Shown here piece after piece: positions 17,630 through 40,985 of a DNA stretch of 64,000 bases. Position numbers and translations under genes: made by a program. The stretch's first letter is position 1. Each line of letters begins with the position of its first letter. The notes below the pieces were generated by a model that did not search any database, was not told the DNA's origin, and worked only from the letters and a program-made list of their open reading frames with translations. Source of the stretch: Streptomyces sp. NBC_00576 (lineage in GTDB: Bacteria > Actinomycetota > Actinomycetes > Streptomycetales > Streptomycetaceae); contig NZ_CP107780.1 in the NCBI RefSeq assembly GCF_036345175.1, positions 2,480,001 through 2,544,000 on the forward strand, in the 5' to 3' direction.

Positions 17630-17702
17630 GCGGGATCAGTCTCTCCTCGGTACCGGAAGTGGCGGTTCTGGGCAGCGGTTCTGGGCGGCGGGGTGTGAGG
17701 CG

Positions 17703-20700
17703 TCAGTCCGCGGCCCGGCCGAGCCGGCTGTCGATGAAGTCGAAGATCTCGTCGGCGGACGAGGCTGCCATCAGGTCCGCCACATCGGCGGCGGCAGCGG
17801 ACGGGAGCGGTCCGTCGGCCGGACCTGCGAGGCGGTCGGCGAGGGTCCTCAGCCGTGCGGAGAGTGCCGCCCGCGTGTCGTCGGTTCCTGAACCGTCCGC
17901 CGCCAGGGCTTCGAGGGAGGCCTCCAGCCGGTCGAGTTCCGCGGTCACGGAACGGGCCGGCACACCGGGGACGGCCACCGCCTCAGCGCGTACGTAGGCC
18001 GCGAGCGCGGCGGGTGACGGATAGTCGAAGACGACGGTGGCGGGCAGCGGCAGGCCGGTCTCGGCACCCAGTCGGTTGCGCAGTTCGACGCCGGTGAGGG
18101 AGTCGAAGCCGAGCTCCTGGAAGGGACGGTCGGGCACGATGCCGGAGGTGTCGGGGTGCTTGAGCACCTTCGCCACCAGTTCCGTCACGACGGTCAGGAG
18201 GTACTGCTCCTGTTGCGCCTCGCTCAGCGGCGCGAGCCGCTCGGCCAGGGGGACGGTGCCGCTCGTCTCCTCGGGGCCGACGGGCGCGGCCGACGGCGTC
18301 GGGACGGGGCGTGGCGCGCGGTCGCCGTCCGACGGGGGCAGCGCGTCGAGCCAGTACCGCTGGTGGCGGAAGGCGTAGGTGGGCAGCGGGGTCCGGCGGG
18401 CCCGGGTGCCGGTGAAGAACGCCTCCCAGTCGACGGCCACGCCCCGGGCGTGGAGCGTGCCGAGCGCTTCGACCAGGGTCTCCGGCTCGGGACGGCCCGC
18501 GCGGGTCGCGACGGTGGCGGTCAGGGCGTCGGGGTCACGTACGGTCTGGGCGGCCAGGGCTGCGAGGACTCCGCCGGGGCCGATCTCCAGGAGCGTGGTG
18601 ACGCCTTCGGCTTCCAGGGTGGTGACGGCATCGGCGTAGCGGACTGCCTGACGGACCTGGTCCACCCAGTAGTCCGCCGAGCGCAGATCCTCACCCGAGG
18701 CCACCTTCCCCGTCACCGTCGAGACCACCGGCAGCCGCGGCGCCCGGTAACGGATCTCCTTCGCCACCGTACGGAACTCCTCCAGCATCCCGTCCATCAA
18801 CGGCGAGTGGAACGCGTGCGACACCTCCAGCCGCCGCACCCGCCGGCCCTCCCGGGCCAACGCCCCCACCACTTCCTCCACGGCATCCGCGGCCCCGGAC
18901 ACCACCACCGCCGACGGCCCGTTCACCGCCGCCACCCCCACCACGTCACCACGATCACCGACCGCGGCCACCACCTCCGCCTCGGAGGCCTCCACCGCGA
19001 CCATCACACCGCCACCCGGCAACCCCTGCATCAACCCCGCACGAGCAGCAACCAACCGCCCCGCCTCAGCAAGATCCATCACCCCCGCCACATGCGCAGC
19101 CGCCAACTCCCCCACCGAATGCCCCGCCACAAAATCCGGCCGCACACCCCACGACTCCACCAACCGGAACAACGCCACCTCGAACGCGAACAACGCCGGC
19201 TGCGTCCACCCCGTCTCCCCCAGCGAAACCGCCTCAGCAGAACCCTCCGCCGCGAACAACACCCCCTCAACGACCCACCCAACAACGGATCCAACACCCC
19301 ACACACCTCATCCAACGCCCCCGCAAACACCGGAAACGCCGAATACAACTCACGACCCATCCCCACCCGCTGAGCACCCTGACCCGAAAACACCACAGCC
19401 AACCCACCGCTTGACGGGGTGACGGGGCTCAACCGGCCGAGTTCGTCGAGGAGTTCGGTGCCCCCGGTGCCCACGACCACCGCGCGGTGCTCGAAGGTGG
19501 TTCGGGTGGTGGCCAGGGAGTAGGCGATGTCCAGCGGGTCGGGAGCGTCGGGCCGGCCGGCGAAAGCGCGGAGGCGCTCGGCCTGAGCGGTGAGCGCCTG
19601 GGGGGTGCGTGCGGACAGGACCCACGGCAGTACGGGCAGGGTGCGCGTCTCGGCGTCCTCGGCGGGCGTCTCGGCGGGCGTCTCGGCGGGCGTCTCGGCG
19701 GGGGCTTCCTCGATGATCACGTGGGCGTTGGTGCCGCCGAATCCGAAGGAGGACACTCCTGCCCGGCGCGGTGCCTGCTCCCGTACCGGCCACTCACGCG
19801 CCTCGGTCAGCAACTCCACCGCACCCGAATCCCACTCCACGAACGGCGACGGCTCGTCGACGTGCAGGGTCCTGGGCAGCACACCGTGCCGCATCGCCTG
19901 CACCATCTTGATCACACCACCGACACCCGCAGCAGCCTGCGCATGCCCGATGTTCGACTTCAACGACCCCAAATACAAAGGCCGTTCACGATCCTGACCA
20001 TACGTCGCCAACAACGCCTGCGCCTCGATCGGATCCCCCAACCGCGTCCCCGTACCATGCGCCTCCACCACATCCACATCAGCAGGAGTCAGACCGGCTG
20101 ACGCCAGCGCCTGCCGGATCACCCGCTCCTGCGACGGACCGTTCGGCGCCGTCAACCCATTGCTCGCACCGTCCTGATTGACCGCGCTGCCGCGCATGAC
20201 GGCCAGGACCTGATGCCCGTTCCGCCGGGCATCCGACAACCGCTCCACCAACAACAGCCCCACACCCTCCGACCACGCCACACCGTCCGCCGCCCCCGCG
20301 AACGACTTCGAGCGCCCGTCGGGCGACAGACCCCGGAGGCGGGAGAACTCGAGGAAGGCGACCGGTGATGACATCACCGTGACGCCGCCCGCGAGGGCGA
20401 GCGAGCACTCGCCGTTGCGCAGCGCGTTCGCCGCCAGGTGGAGGGCGACCAGGGAGGAGGAGCACGCGGTGTCGACGGACACGGCGGGCCCCTCGAAGCC
20501 GTAGGTGTACGAGAGCCGGCCCGCGGCGATGCTTGCGGCGCTGCCGCTGAACAGATAGCCCTCGAAGTCCTCCGGAGGCAGGTGGGGCCGTGAGCCGTAG
20601 TCGTTGTACATCAGGCCCGTGAACACGCCGGTGCCTGAGCCGCGCAGTGCGGTCGGGTCGATGCCGGCATGCTCGAACGCCTCCCACGCCGTCTCCAGCA

Positions 20701-21079
20701 GGAGTCGCTGCTGCGGGTCGATGGCGGTGGCCTCACGCGGGGACATCCCGAAGAACTCGGGGTCGAACCCGTCGGCGTCGTACAGGAATCCGGCCTCACG
20801 GGTGTACGTGGTACCGGTGCGTTCGGGGTCGGGGTCGTAGAGGTCGTCCAGATCCCAGCCCCGGTTGGTGGGGAACCCGCCGATGGCGTCCTTGCCGTCG
20901 GCCACCAAACGCCAGAGGTCGTCGGGCGAGGCGACGCCGCCGGGATAGCGGCACGCCATGCCCACGATCGCGATCGGCTCGCGCCGCTTCTCCTCGAGGT
21001 CACGCAGCTGCCGACGTGCCTCACGGCCATCGGCGACGGCCTTCTTCAGGTAGTCGCGAAGCTTGTCCTCGCCCGCCAT
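17703..21079 (-). CDS. Type I PKS module 3: KS-AT-ACP (PKS2), interrupted by a -1 frameshift
   Basis: Read through a single-base indel this is a 1125-residue module. Order: N-terminal docking coiled coil (1-35); KS with Cys206 in DTACSSS; AT with GHSVGE and HAFH (malonyl); then directly an ACP with GFDSLTG and a C-terminal docking region. There is no KR, DH or ER, so the beta-ketone is kept, which places a ketone at C5 of the predicted chain. The frame breaks at 19262-19266, where a run of five C replaces six in the otherwise identical PKS3 block. Adding one C makes the length an exact multiple of three (3378 bases). As written, translation from 21079 would end at 19079 inside the AT and the pathway would be dead. 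A sequencing or assembly error in a duplicated C-run is the simplest explanation. Confidence 0.88.
18991..19409. repeat. Recombination block shared with PKS3 (copy B)
   Basis: This 419-bp stretch is the PKS2 counterpart of 15480-15899 and differs by one C. Long identity between AT-coding regions of two modules indicates recent gene conversion or duplication. Confidence 0.85.
19262..19266 (-). other. Frameshift site: five C where paralogous block has six
   Basis: The homopolymer is C5 here and C6 at 15751-15756 in the identical PKS3 block. The upstream frame goes out of register here, and the downstream frame begins with residues matching the PKS3 AT. Confidence 0.85.
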
Positions 21080-21139
21080 GGTGGGTCAACTCCCGTGTCT
21101 TGTGTGGTGATCGGTGTCGTCGTCGTGGGCGGTTGTGGC

Positions 21140-35353
<14,214 letters not shown>

Positions 35354-35375
35354 CGCGCTCGACTGCCCTTTCCGG

Positions 35376-35488
35376 CCGAATTACCGCAAGACTTCTGGGT
35401 GGGGATGAGTGGGGAAAATCTTCGGCTCGATCGTAGGCAGGGGGGTCTCTCGCTCATCTCAGTGTCCGGCCTCGGCTCGGTAATTCGG
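35376..35488. promoter_or_regulatory. Inverted pair of CCGAATTACCG boxes upstream of PKS1
   Basis: CCGAATTACCG at 35376-35386 and its exact complement at 35478-35488 lie in the 275-base gap before PKS1. Each contains TTACCG, the core repeated three times at 39648-39680. The gap between is A/T-richer than the coding DNA. A shared regulator is inferred. The rest of the gap holds the repeat/hairpin at 35527-35632. Confidence 0.45.
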
Positions 35489-35526
35489 TACGGACAAAAA
35501 AAGAGAGCGGAAGCGGAAAAGGAAAC

Positions 35527-35632
35527 GCGCCATGACCGGGCGGTGGGCGCAATGGTGCACGCCCGTGTTTATCCGCCCGGCCATGGCGCCTCGGTCGGTC
35601 AGCGCCCGGTCATTGGCGCGTCGGTCGGTCAG
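35527..35632 (-). terminator. Imperfect hairpin and 30-bp direct repeat after flavin oxidase 1
   Basis: A segment at 35527-35543 is complementary, with one mismatch, to 35573-35589. The right arm is itself duplicated: about 29-30 bases at 35574-35602 recur at 35603-35632, overlapping the oxidase stop codon. It may act as a terminator or as a regulatory repeat before PKS1. Confidence 0.5.
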
Positions 35633-37053
35633 CCCGCGATGGATGCGGCCTGCTCCGCGGCCCGGAAGCCGGACTCCAGGGCCCCCTCGACGAAGGCGCC
35701 GTGCCAGCCGCTCGCTGTGTCACCGCCCGCGAACACGACGCGTCCGAACGGTTCCTGGATGCGCGGCAGCTGGCGCAGCAGCTGTCCCGGCCGACGCAGG
35801 CCCCAGCCGCCCCGCGCGTAGGGGTCCTTGTGCCATTCCTTCGCGCGGTAGTCGACGACCCTGGCCTCCGGCAGCAACTGGCGTACCGCGGCCCGCACCG
35901 CCGCCGGGTCGGACACGTCGAGGGAGGGGCCGGTGAAGGCGACGAAGAGGCGCCCGTCGGGCAGTTGCGTCTGCGGGATCAGCAGCAGGATGGGGGCACC
36001 CTCGGGTGCCTGCGCGGAGACCGCTTCGGAGGTGCCCCGCACGCGCAGCCACAGCTTGGTGGCGTGCGGGACGCCGACGCCCTCGCGGGCGGCGTCCGCG
36101 TACACCCTGGGCAGACCCGGCTCGAAGGTGAGGGTGGACCACATGTTGACGGGCGTGGCGACCACGACGACCGGTGCCTTGTAGACGCGGCCACCGCTCA
36201 CCTCGACGTGGGTGAGGCCGCCGCGTTCACGGATCGCGGTGACGGGCGAGTTGAGGCTCACGGTCGCCCCGGACTCGCGCAGCATCCGCTCCAGGATGGC
36301 GATCATGCCGCCTTCGGGGAGCAGACTCATCACCGACAGGAACTCGTCGTAGGTGCCGCCCGCGAGCTGGTACCACTGGGCCATGCCGGTCAGGGAGCCG
36401 ACTCGGTTGCCGCCGGCGAACACCGAGGTGGCGCCGCTCACCCAGTCGTGTTCGAGCGCTGACAGGGGGAGTTGAGCGATCCGGTCGGCGAGCGACAGCG
36501 AGTCCACGGACGCGAGCAGGTCCTTGCGGTGCAGCGGCTCGTAGGGTCGCTCGAAGTACCGTTCGGAGCCGGCGTAGAAGTCCGCGAACAGGGTGTTGAG
36601 CTTGGCGCCCGCCTCGTGCGGGGAGTGGCTCTGGAAGCCGCCGCCCGGGCCCGGCATGACCATGCGGGTGGCGTGGATGTCCTCCCTGGTGGTCAGCGAG
36701 TACCGGCTCAGTTCGCGGGCCACGAGGTTCTGGCCGGGGCCGAACCAGCCGCCGCCCAGTTCGACGTGCTGCCCGGCCAGGGTCCCGGGCTCGATGCGGC
36801 CGCCGATGCGGTCGCGCGCCTCCAGGACCAGGACGTTCATGCCGCGCGCGCTCAGTTCGCGGGCGACGGTGCCGCCCGCGTAGCCGGCGCCGACGACGAT
36901 GGCGTCGAAGGGCCCGGCGTTGGCTGCGGCGGAGGGTGCCGTGGCGGTGACGACACCGGCGGTGAGCGTGGTCGCGCCCGCCGCCTTCAGAAGGGTTCTT
37001 CTGGTGACGCGGCCGTCGGCACGGGTGGCCGTGCTGTCGCCGTTCTCGGTCAT
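35629..37053 (-). CDS. Flavin-containing amine oxidase with Tat signal (oxidase 1)
   Basis: This 474-residue protein belongs to the flavin monoamine oxidase superfamily. It begins with a twin-arginine signal (TRRTLLKAAGA, then an Ala-rich hydrophobic stretch ending near residue 43), so it is probably exported folded with FAD. The mature part starts with a Rossmann motif (AIVVGAGYAGGTVAREL, then VLEARDRIGGR) and ends with the FAD-contact segment GGDTASGWHGAFVEGALESG. Such enzymes oxidise amines to imines or desaturate rings. It is a paralogue of oxidase 2 (40986-42479). The ATG at 37053 follows AAAGGTG at a good distance; a GTG nine bases upstream is possible. It lies between the imine reductase and PKS1, all leftward, so it probably acts on the piperidine alkaloid after export. 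Confidence 0.85.
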   Translation of the reverse strand: MTENGDSTATRADGRVTRRTLLKAAGATTLTAGVVTATAPSAAANAGPFDAIVVGAGYAGGTVARELSARGMNVLVLEARDRIGGRIEPGTLAGQHVELGGGWFGPGQNLVARELSRYSLTTREDIHATRMVMPGPGGGFQSHSPHEAGAKLNTLFADFYAGSERYFERPYEPLHRKDLLASVDSLSLADRIAQLPLSALEHDWVSGATSVFAGGNRVGSLTGMAQWYQLAGGTYDEFLSVMSLLPEGGMIAILERMLRESGATVSLNSPVTAIRERGGLTHVEVSGGRVYKAPVVVVATPVNMWSTLTFEPGLPRVYADAAREGVGVPHATKLWLRVRGTSEAVSAQAPEGAPILLLIPQTQLPDGRLFVAFTGPSLDVSDPAAVRAAVRQLLPEARVVDYRAKEWHKDPYARGGWGLRRPGQLLRQLPRIQEPFGRVVFAGGDTASGWHGAFVEGALESGFRAAEQAASIAG

Positions 37054-37205
37054 CGAAAACACCTTTCATGAAGAGCGTGAATCACGTACGGAAAAATGCG
37101 GAACGGAAAGAGTTCGGAACTGAACAAATAAAGGGAGCGGAGGAACGCGGAAATGGCCCGGCAGGCGCCGGAACGCCTTTCACGACGCCTGTTTCCGGGC
37201 ATGGA

Positions 37206-37246
37206 GAAGGGGCCGGTTCCGACGGGGGTTCGAAACCGGCCCCTTC
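37206..37246. terminator. Hairpin terminator downstream of imine reductase
   Basis: GAAGGGGCCGGTT (37206-37218) and AACCGGCCCCTTC (37234-37246) form a perfect 13-bp stem with a 15-base loop. A second 9-bp inverted repeat (37271-37279 with 37303-37311) overlaps the imine reductase stop codon. Oxidase 1 may therefore need its own promoter in the A/T-rich stretch near 37060-37150. Confidence 0.7.
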
Positions 37247-37308
37247 GTCAGGGGGTGACTCGGACCTGGTTAGGGCCTGTCCGGCGGATCATGTCGGAGA
37301 CGCAGGCC

Positions 37309-38196
37309 CTAGCGGGCCGGGCGGCGGTATGCCTTGACGACGCTGGCGTAGCTGTTCTTGGCGTGGCCCTGCGCGATGATGCCCTCCATCAGCGCCTCGG
37401 AGTACTTGGGCAGTTCGGCGTCGACGCCGAGCGCCTCGCTCTCCTCGACGAGGTGCTTGAGCGCGCCCAGGTGCGTCTCCAGGGTGGCGTCGTTGGCCGG
37501 GAACTTTTCGTCGCCCGCGTCGATCTGCGCGGCGTAGTCGGCCGTGAACATCTTGATGGCGTCGAGCCACATGTGCGCCCAGGGCAGGAACTCCTGCGCC
37601 TTGACGCCGCCGGTCTCCACGATGGCGACACCGTGCAGGAAGCTGTTGAGGGCGCCCCACATCAGGCCGAGCAGCGACACGTCGAACAGGGCGGGCTTGC
37701 CGTGGTCGGTGCCGAGGTAGGTGGTGCCGGCGCCGAGCAGCTTCAGCACGGGCTCGTGGGCGTCGAAGACGGCCTTGTCGCCGGCGTAGAAGAGGACGGC
37801 GGTCTCGGTGCCGATACCGGGCGGGGTGATCATGATGGCGCCGTCGAGGTACCGCGCGCCGTTCTTCTCGGCCCACTCGGCGGCCTGACGGGCCTGTTCG
37901 GAGGAGCCCGAGGTCAGGTTGACCACGGTCTTGCCGCGCAGCGCGTCACCCAGCGAGCCGATCACGTCGTGCATCACGTCGTACGTCGACACGCACACGA
38001 CCACGAGGTCGCTCGCGGCCACGGCGTCGACGGGCGCGGCGGCGAGGACCGCGCCGTCCGCGACGACCCCGTCGGCCTTGTCCGCCGAGCGGTTCCACAC
38101 GGTGGTGGCGTGGCCCGCCTTCAGGAAGGCGGCGGCCAGTGCCTGCCCCATCAGGCCCAGGCCGATCACCGACACCGAGGTGTGGTTGTCACCCAT
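37309..38196 (-). CDS. Imine reductase (IRED family)
   Basis: This 295-residue protein has the 6-phosphogluconate dehydrogenase-like fold of NADPH-dependent imine reductases. It shows the Rossmann motif GLGLMGQALA (residues 12-21), the cofactor-binding VWNRS, the IRED hallmark LDGAIMITPPGIGTE (about 117-131), and Asp172 in ALFDVSLLGLMWG at the usual catalytic acid position. Length is typical of the family. Such enzymes reduce cyclic imines, exactly the intermediate expected here after transamination of the PKS aldehyde and ring closure. It is cytoplasmic (no signal). The ATG at 38196 follows GGAGGAAA. It lies 102 bases after the monooxygenase, same direction. Confidence 0.85.
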   Translation of the reverse strand: MGDNHTSVSVIGLGLMGQALAAAFLKAGHATTVWNRSADKADGVVADGAVLAAAPVDAVAASDLVVVCVSTYDVMHDVIGSLGDALRGKTVVNLTSGSSEQARQAAEWAEKNGARYLDGAIMITPPGIGTETAVLFYAGDKAVFDAHEPVLKLLGAGTTYLGTDHGKPALFDVSLLGLMWGALNSFLHGVAIVETGGVKAQEFLPWAHMWLDAIKMFTADYAAQIDAGDEKFPANDATLETHLGALKHLVEESEALGVDAELPKYSEALMEGIIAQGHAKNSYASVVKAYRRPAR

Positions 38197-38298
38197 GAAT
38201 CATTTCCTCCAGTACGAAGCGGTGTGCTGAACAGACCGGCGCGCGGGGCGCACCGGTGGGAAAACAGTCCGGGGAGAGCCCCCGGGGGTGCGGTCGGC

Positions 38299-39474
38299 TC
38301 AGAGGAAGTAGGTGCCGGGCTCCATGCCGAGCAGGACCCGGCCCTGGACTTCGAGGTTCACGTCGATCTGTGCGAGCGCGTGCAGCGAGAAGCCCTGGAT
38401 GTCGCGGTGGAAGCGCTGTATGTGGACATCACGCTTGATGACGGAGCCGCCGCTGGCGTTGAAGAGGATCTGCACGGCCTCCTTGGCGAGTTGGGCGGCG
38501 AACGCGGTCTGGCCGCGCACGATCGCCTTCTCCTCGTCGGTGGGCTGCTCGCCCGCGTCGGCGCGCTCCTGCAGCACCGTGAGCCAGCGCGTCGACAGTG
38601 CCTCGGCGGCGTCGATCTTGTTGGCGGCGGTGGCCACCTGGATCTGGGTGAGCGGGTGCAGCTTCTGGTCGGTCCAGTCGGTGTACGTGATGCCGCGACC
38701 GGGCAGGCGGTCGAGGAACAACTCGTACGCACCGCGCGCGCCGCCGATGAACACGGCGGCGACCTCCGCCATGACGAAGCTGAGCAGGCCGTAGTTGCGG
38801 CCGGTGGCACCGGTGTTGGAGCGGTCACCGGTCGCGCTGACCATGACCTCCTCGAAGGACACCGTGTGGTGCGCCGGCACGAAGACGTCCTCGGCGACCG
38901 CGGTGGCGCTGCCGGTGGCGGAGCCGGCGGAGACGTCCCAGTCGTCGACGATCTTGAGCTGGTCCATGGGGACGACGGCCATGATCTCGCCCAGGGTGCC
39001 GTCCGGGTTCTGGACCATCGCGGCGGTGAAGTCCCAGTCGGCGCCCTTGCAGCCGGTGTTGAACTTCCAGGTGCCGTTGAGGCGGTACCCGCCGTCGGTG
39101 GGGGTCGCGGTACCCGTCGGCGCGAACGCGCTGGAGATTCGGACGGAACCGGCGGCGAAGATCTCCTCCTGCGTCCGGTCGGGGTAGAGCGTGGCCGTCC
39201 AGGTGCTCGTTACCCACACCATGGTCACCCACGCGGCGGCCGGGCAGGCGCGGCCGATCTCGGTGATGACCTTCGCCTGGTCGGCCAGCGGCAGGTCGAG
39301 GCCACCGAACCGGCGGGGCACCGCCATGCGGAACACCCCGGCCTTCTCCAGGAGTTCGATGCTCTCGTCCAGCAGCCAGCCACGGTCCTCCGCGGCGCGT
39401 CCGTTCTCGCGAAGGGTCCCGGCGATGCTGCGCACGGCTTCCAGTACGGCTGTCAGGTCGTCGTTCGTGGCCAT
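38299..39474 (-). CDS. Group D flavin monooxygenase / acyl-CoA dehydrogenase-fold protein
   Basis: This 391-residue protein has the acyl-CoA dehydrogenase fold: an N-terminal helical domain with PRRFGGLDLPL, a middle beta domain (FAPTGTATPTDGGYRLNGTW and VPAHHTVSFEEV), and a C-terminal helical domain ending HIQRFHRDIQGF and EPGTYFL. The C-terminal HxxRFxRD region and the absence of an obvious CoA-dehydrogenase Glu favour a reduced-flavin-dependent monooxygenase (HsaA/HpaB-like group D). The flavin reductase at 43369 is its natural partner. It could oxygenate the pentadienyl piperidine, for example by epoxidation or N- or C-hydroxylation. The ATG at 39474 follows GAGGAG; an upstream extension lacks support. 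It diverges from the plus-strand gene at 39737. Confidence 0.75.
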   Translation of the reverse strand: MATNDDLTAVLEAVRSIAGTLRENGRAAEDRGWLLDESIELLEKAGVFRMAVPRRFGGLDLPLADQAKVITEIGRACPAAAWVTMVWVTSTWTATLYPDRTQEEIFAAGSVRISSAFAPTGTATPTDGGYRLNGTWKFNTGCKGADWDFTAAMVQNPDGTLGEIMAVVPMDQLKIVDDWDVSAGSATGSATAVAEDVFVPAHHTVSFEEVMVSATGDRSNTGATGRNYGLLSFVMAEVAAVFIGGARGAYELFLDRLPGRGITYTDWTDQKLHPLTQIQVATAANKIDAAEALSTRWLTVLQERADAGEQPTDEEKAIVRGQTAFAAQLAKEAVQILFNASGGSVIKRDVHIQRFHRDIQGFSLHALAQIDVNLEVQGRVLLGMEPGTYFL

Positions 39475-39647
39475 TTCCGGCTCCTCGATAGGTGCGATTC
39501 CTACTGCCGGTCGAGAGGCGCGAGAAACCAACGCCCTCCAGGCAGTTCGAAACCTTACTGAAGGCGCTGGAAAAAGCAGTAAGAGACCGCCCATTGCCTG
39601 GTCATCACCCCCACATTTCCATGGAGTCGCCGGACTGGACCACACAA

Positions 39648-39680
39648 TTACCGAGCACTTACCGGGCACTTACCGACCGG
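39648..39680. promoter_or_regulatory. Three TTACCG direct repeats at exact 11-bp phasing (SARP-type operator)
   Basis: TTACCG starts at 39648, 39659 and 39670, once per DNA helical turn, in the 262-base gap between the leftward monooxygenase and the rightward gene at 39737. SARP activators bind heptameric direct repeats with 11-bp phasing, so this is a strong operator candidate for cluster activation. A GGGAA-TAT-TTCCC palindrome (39723-39735) touches the 39737 start codon, where a ribosome binding site would be. Confidence 0.7.
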
Positions 39681-39736
39681 AGACCGGAAAATGTGCGGAC
39701 GGTGCGCGCGACGTCATGTGTGGGAATATTTCCCGC

Positions 39737-40318
39737 ATGACTCTTTCATGGCCCGAACTCGTACGTACGGCGGCCGAGGACACGACCACGGCACTCGAAA
39801 AGGGAGCGGACCAGGGCTGGCACGGAAATGCCGGTGACCTGGACTGGAACTGTCGCGAAACCCTTTCCCACATCGCCCTCGGTGTCGTGGGTTACGCGGG
39901 CCTGCTCATCGCACGCCCCACCGACCGTTACATCACCCTGTTCTCCTCGATCGACTCGCACGCCTCCGCCCCCGCCGCCCTCGAAGGCATCCGTATCGCC
40001 GGCACGCTGCTCGCTGGCACCGTCCGTGACACCCCGCCCGAGGCCCGCGCCTGGCATCCCTACGGTCACTCCGACGCGGCCGGTTTCGCCGCCATGGGCG
40101 TGCTCGAACTCGTAGTGCACGGCCGGGACATCGCGCAGGCGCTCGATGTGGAGTACACGCCCTCGGACGAGCTCGCGGCGCCCGTGGTCGAGCGTCTCTT
40201 CCCCGACGCGCCGGCCGGCCACGACCCCGCCCAGACCCTGCTGTGGTGCGCGGGACGCATCGCACTGCCGGGACTGCCGCGCCGTACCGGCTGGCGCTGG
40301 GACGGCCGGGTCCGGTAA
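39737..40318 (+). CDS. Maleylpyruvate isomerase-type mycothiol-dependent / DinB-like protein
   Basis: This 193-residue protein has the DinB-like four-helix fold of mycothiol-dependent enzymes: the N-terminal helix LSWPELVRTAAEDTT, then DLDWNCRETLSHIA with the metal-ligand His, and GVLELVVHGRDIAQAL with a second His (VHGRD). These proteins bind a divalent metal and use mycothiol as a cofactor in isomerisation or conjugation. A role in detoxifying or isomerising a reactive enone/aldehyde intermediate is plausible but not shown. The ATG at 39737 was chosen because it begins the conserved helix; the longer frame from 39191 overlaps the monooxygenase. A strong terminator follows at 40348-40396. 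Confidence 0.7.
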   Translation: MTLSWPELVRTAAEDTTTALEKGADQGWHGNAGDLDWNCRETLSHIALGVVGYAGLLIARPTDRYITLFSSIDSHASAPAALEGIRIAGTLLAGTVRDTPPEARAWHPYGHSDAAGFAAMGVLELVVHGRDIAQALDVEYTPSDELAAPVVERLFPDAPAGHDPAQTLLWCAGRIALPGLPRRTGWRWDGRVR

Positions 40319-40347
40319 CCGGCCGCCGCGCACCACACCGCTCCGGC

Positions 40348-40396
40348 GTGCCGTCGGGTGACTTCGAGCGAGTCGCCCGGCGGCACTCTTCTTTTT
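40348..40396 (+). terminator. Classical intrinsic terminator with T-tract
   Basis: GTGCCG...GACT (40348-40363) pairs with AGTC...CGGCAC (40371-40386) over 16 positions including two G-U pairs, with a 7-base loop. It is followed by TCTTCTTTTT. It ends the transcript of the mycothiol-dependent protein gene. Confidence 0.88.
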
Positions 40397-40506
40397 GCCC
40401 GGCGTTGTCGTTTCCCGGGCCGGAGACCGCGGCATTACCGCAGCATGGATGAGGCGTTGAACCTGCCCGAATAGTGTCGGCCACGGAATGCACAAGCACC
40501 CGTCCT

Positions 40507-40532
40507 GAACGTTCCTTTCACCGGAACGTTCC
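40507..40532 (+). promoter_or_regulatory. Two GAACGTTCC boxes upstream of SnoaL-like gene
   Basis: GAACGTTCC occurs at 40507-40515 and 40524-40532, 17 bases apart and 29 bases before the start codon at 40561; the second lies in the palindrome GGAACGTTCC. A single TTACCG (40435-40440) lies further upstream. A regulator binding site is inferred. Confidence 0.4.
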
Positions 40533-40560
40533 TCGCCAAGAAGGCAGGTCGATTCCCGCC

Positions 40561-40941
40561 ATGTCACAGATCGTCGCGGAACTGGAAAACCACACCGCAC
40601 GCTACGTCGAGGCCGTCAACACAGGCGACTTCGAGACGGTCGACGGTTTCTACACCGCCGACGCCATCGCCGTATGGGAACCGGGCAAGCCGCTCACCGG
40701 TGACGAGCGCCGGAAATACCAGCGTGAGTTCCTGGCGGCCAAGCCGCATATGACCGCCAAGCCCCGCCAGATATTCGTCACCGGGGACACCGCGCTGATG
40801 ATCGTCGACTGGACGATCGACACCGTCGGCGCCGACGGCGCCCCCGAGCACCTGGTGGGCGTCGGCGTGGACGTGCTGGCCCTGGGCGAGGACGGGGTGT
40901 GGCGCTACGCGATCGACGACCCGTTCGGCCAGGAGAGCTGA
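40561..40941 (+). CDS. SnoaL-like / NTF2-fold protein 1
   Basis: This 126-residue protein has the NTF2/SnoaL cone fold: helix HTARYVEAVNTGDFETVDGFY, the strand with DAIAVWEPG, the EFLAAKPHM segment, then strands with VDWTIDT and VDVLALGEDGVWRYAID. SnoaL-like proteins in natural product clusters catalyse aldol-type cyclisations, isomerisations or epoxide opening. It is paralogous to the protein at 42527, sharing EFLAAKP, IDT-G-DG and DVL-EDG-W blocks. In this pathway it could close a second carbocycle or isomerise the diene. The ATG at 40561 starts the conserved helix; AAGGCAGG lies upstream. It is followed after 44 bases by flavin oxidase 2. Confidence 0.8.
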   Translation: MSQIVAELENHTARYVEAVNTGDFETVDGFYTADAIAVWEPGKPLTGDERRKYQREFLAAKPHMTAKPRQIFVTGDTALMIVDWTIDTVGADGAPEHLVGVGVDVLALGEDGVWRYAIDDPFGQES

Positions 40942-40985
40942 CCGGCGCGACGCAGCAACACCCGGACCCGAAGGCACATCCGATC

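Noticed and set aside
38299..39474. Ordinary acyl-CoA dehydrogenase of fatty acid oxidation
   Set aside because: The C-terminal motifs, the flavin reductase in the cluster and the absence of beta-oxidation genes favour a reduced-flavin monooxygenase, although the fold is shared.
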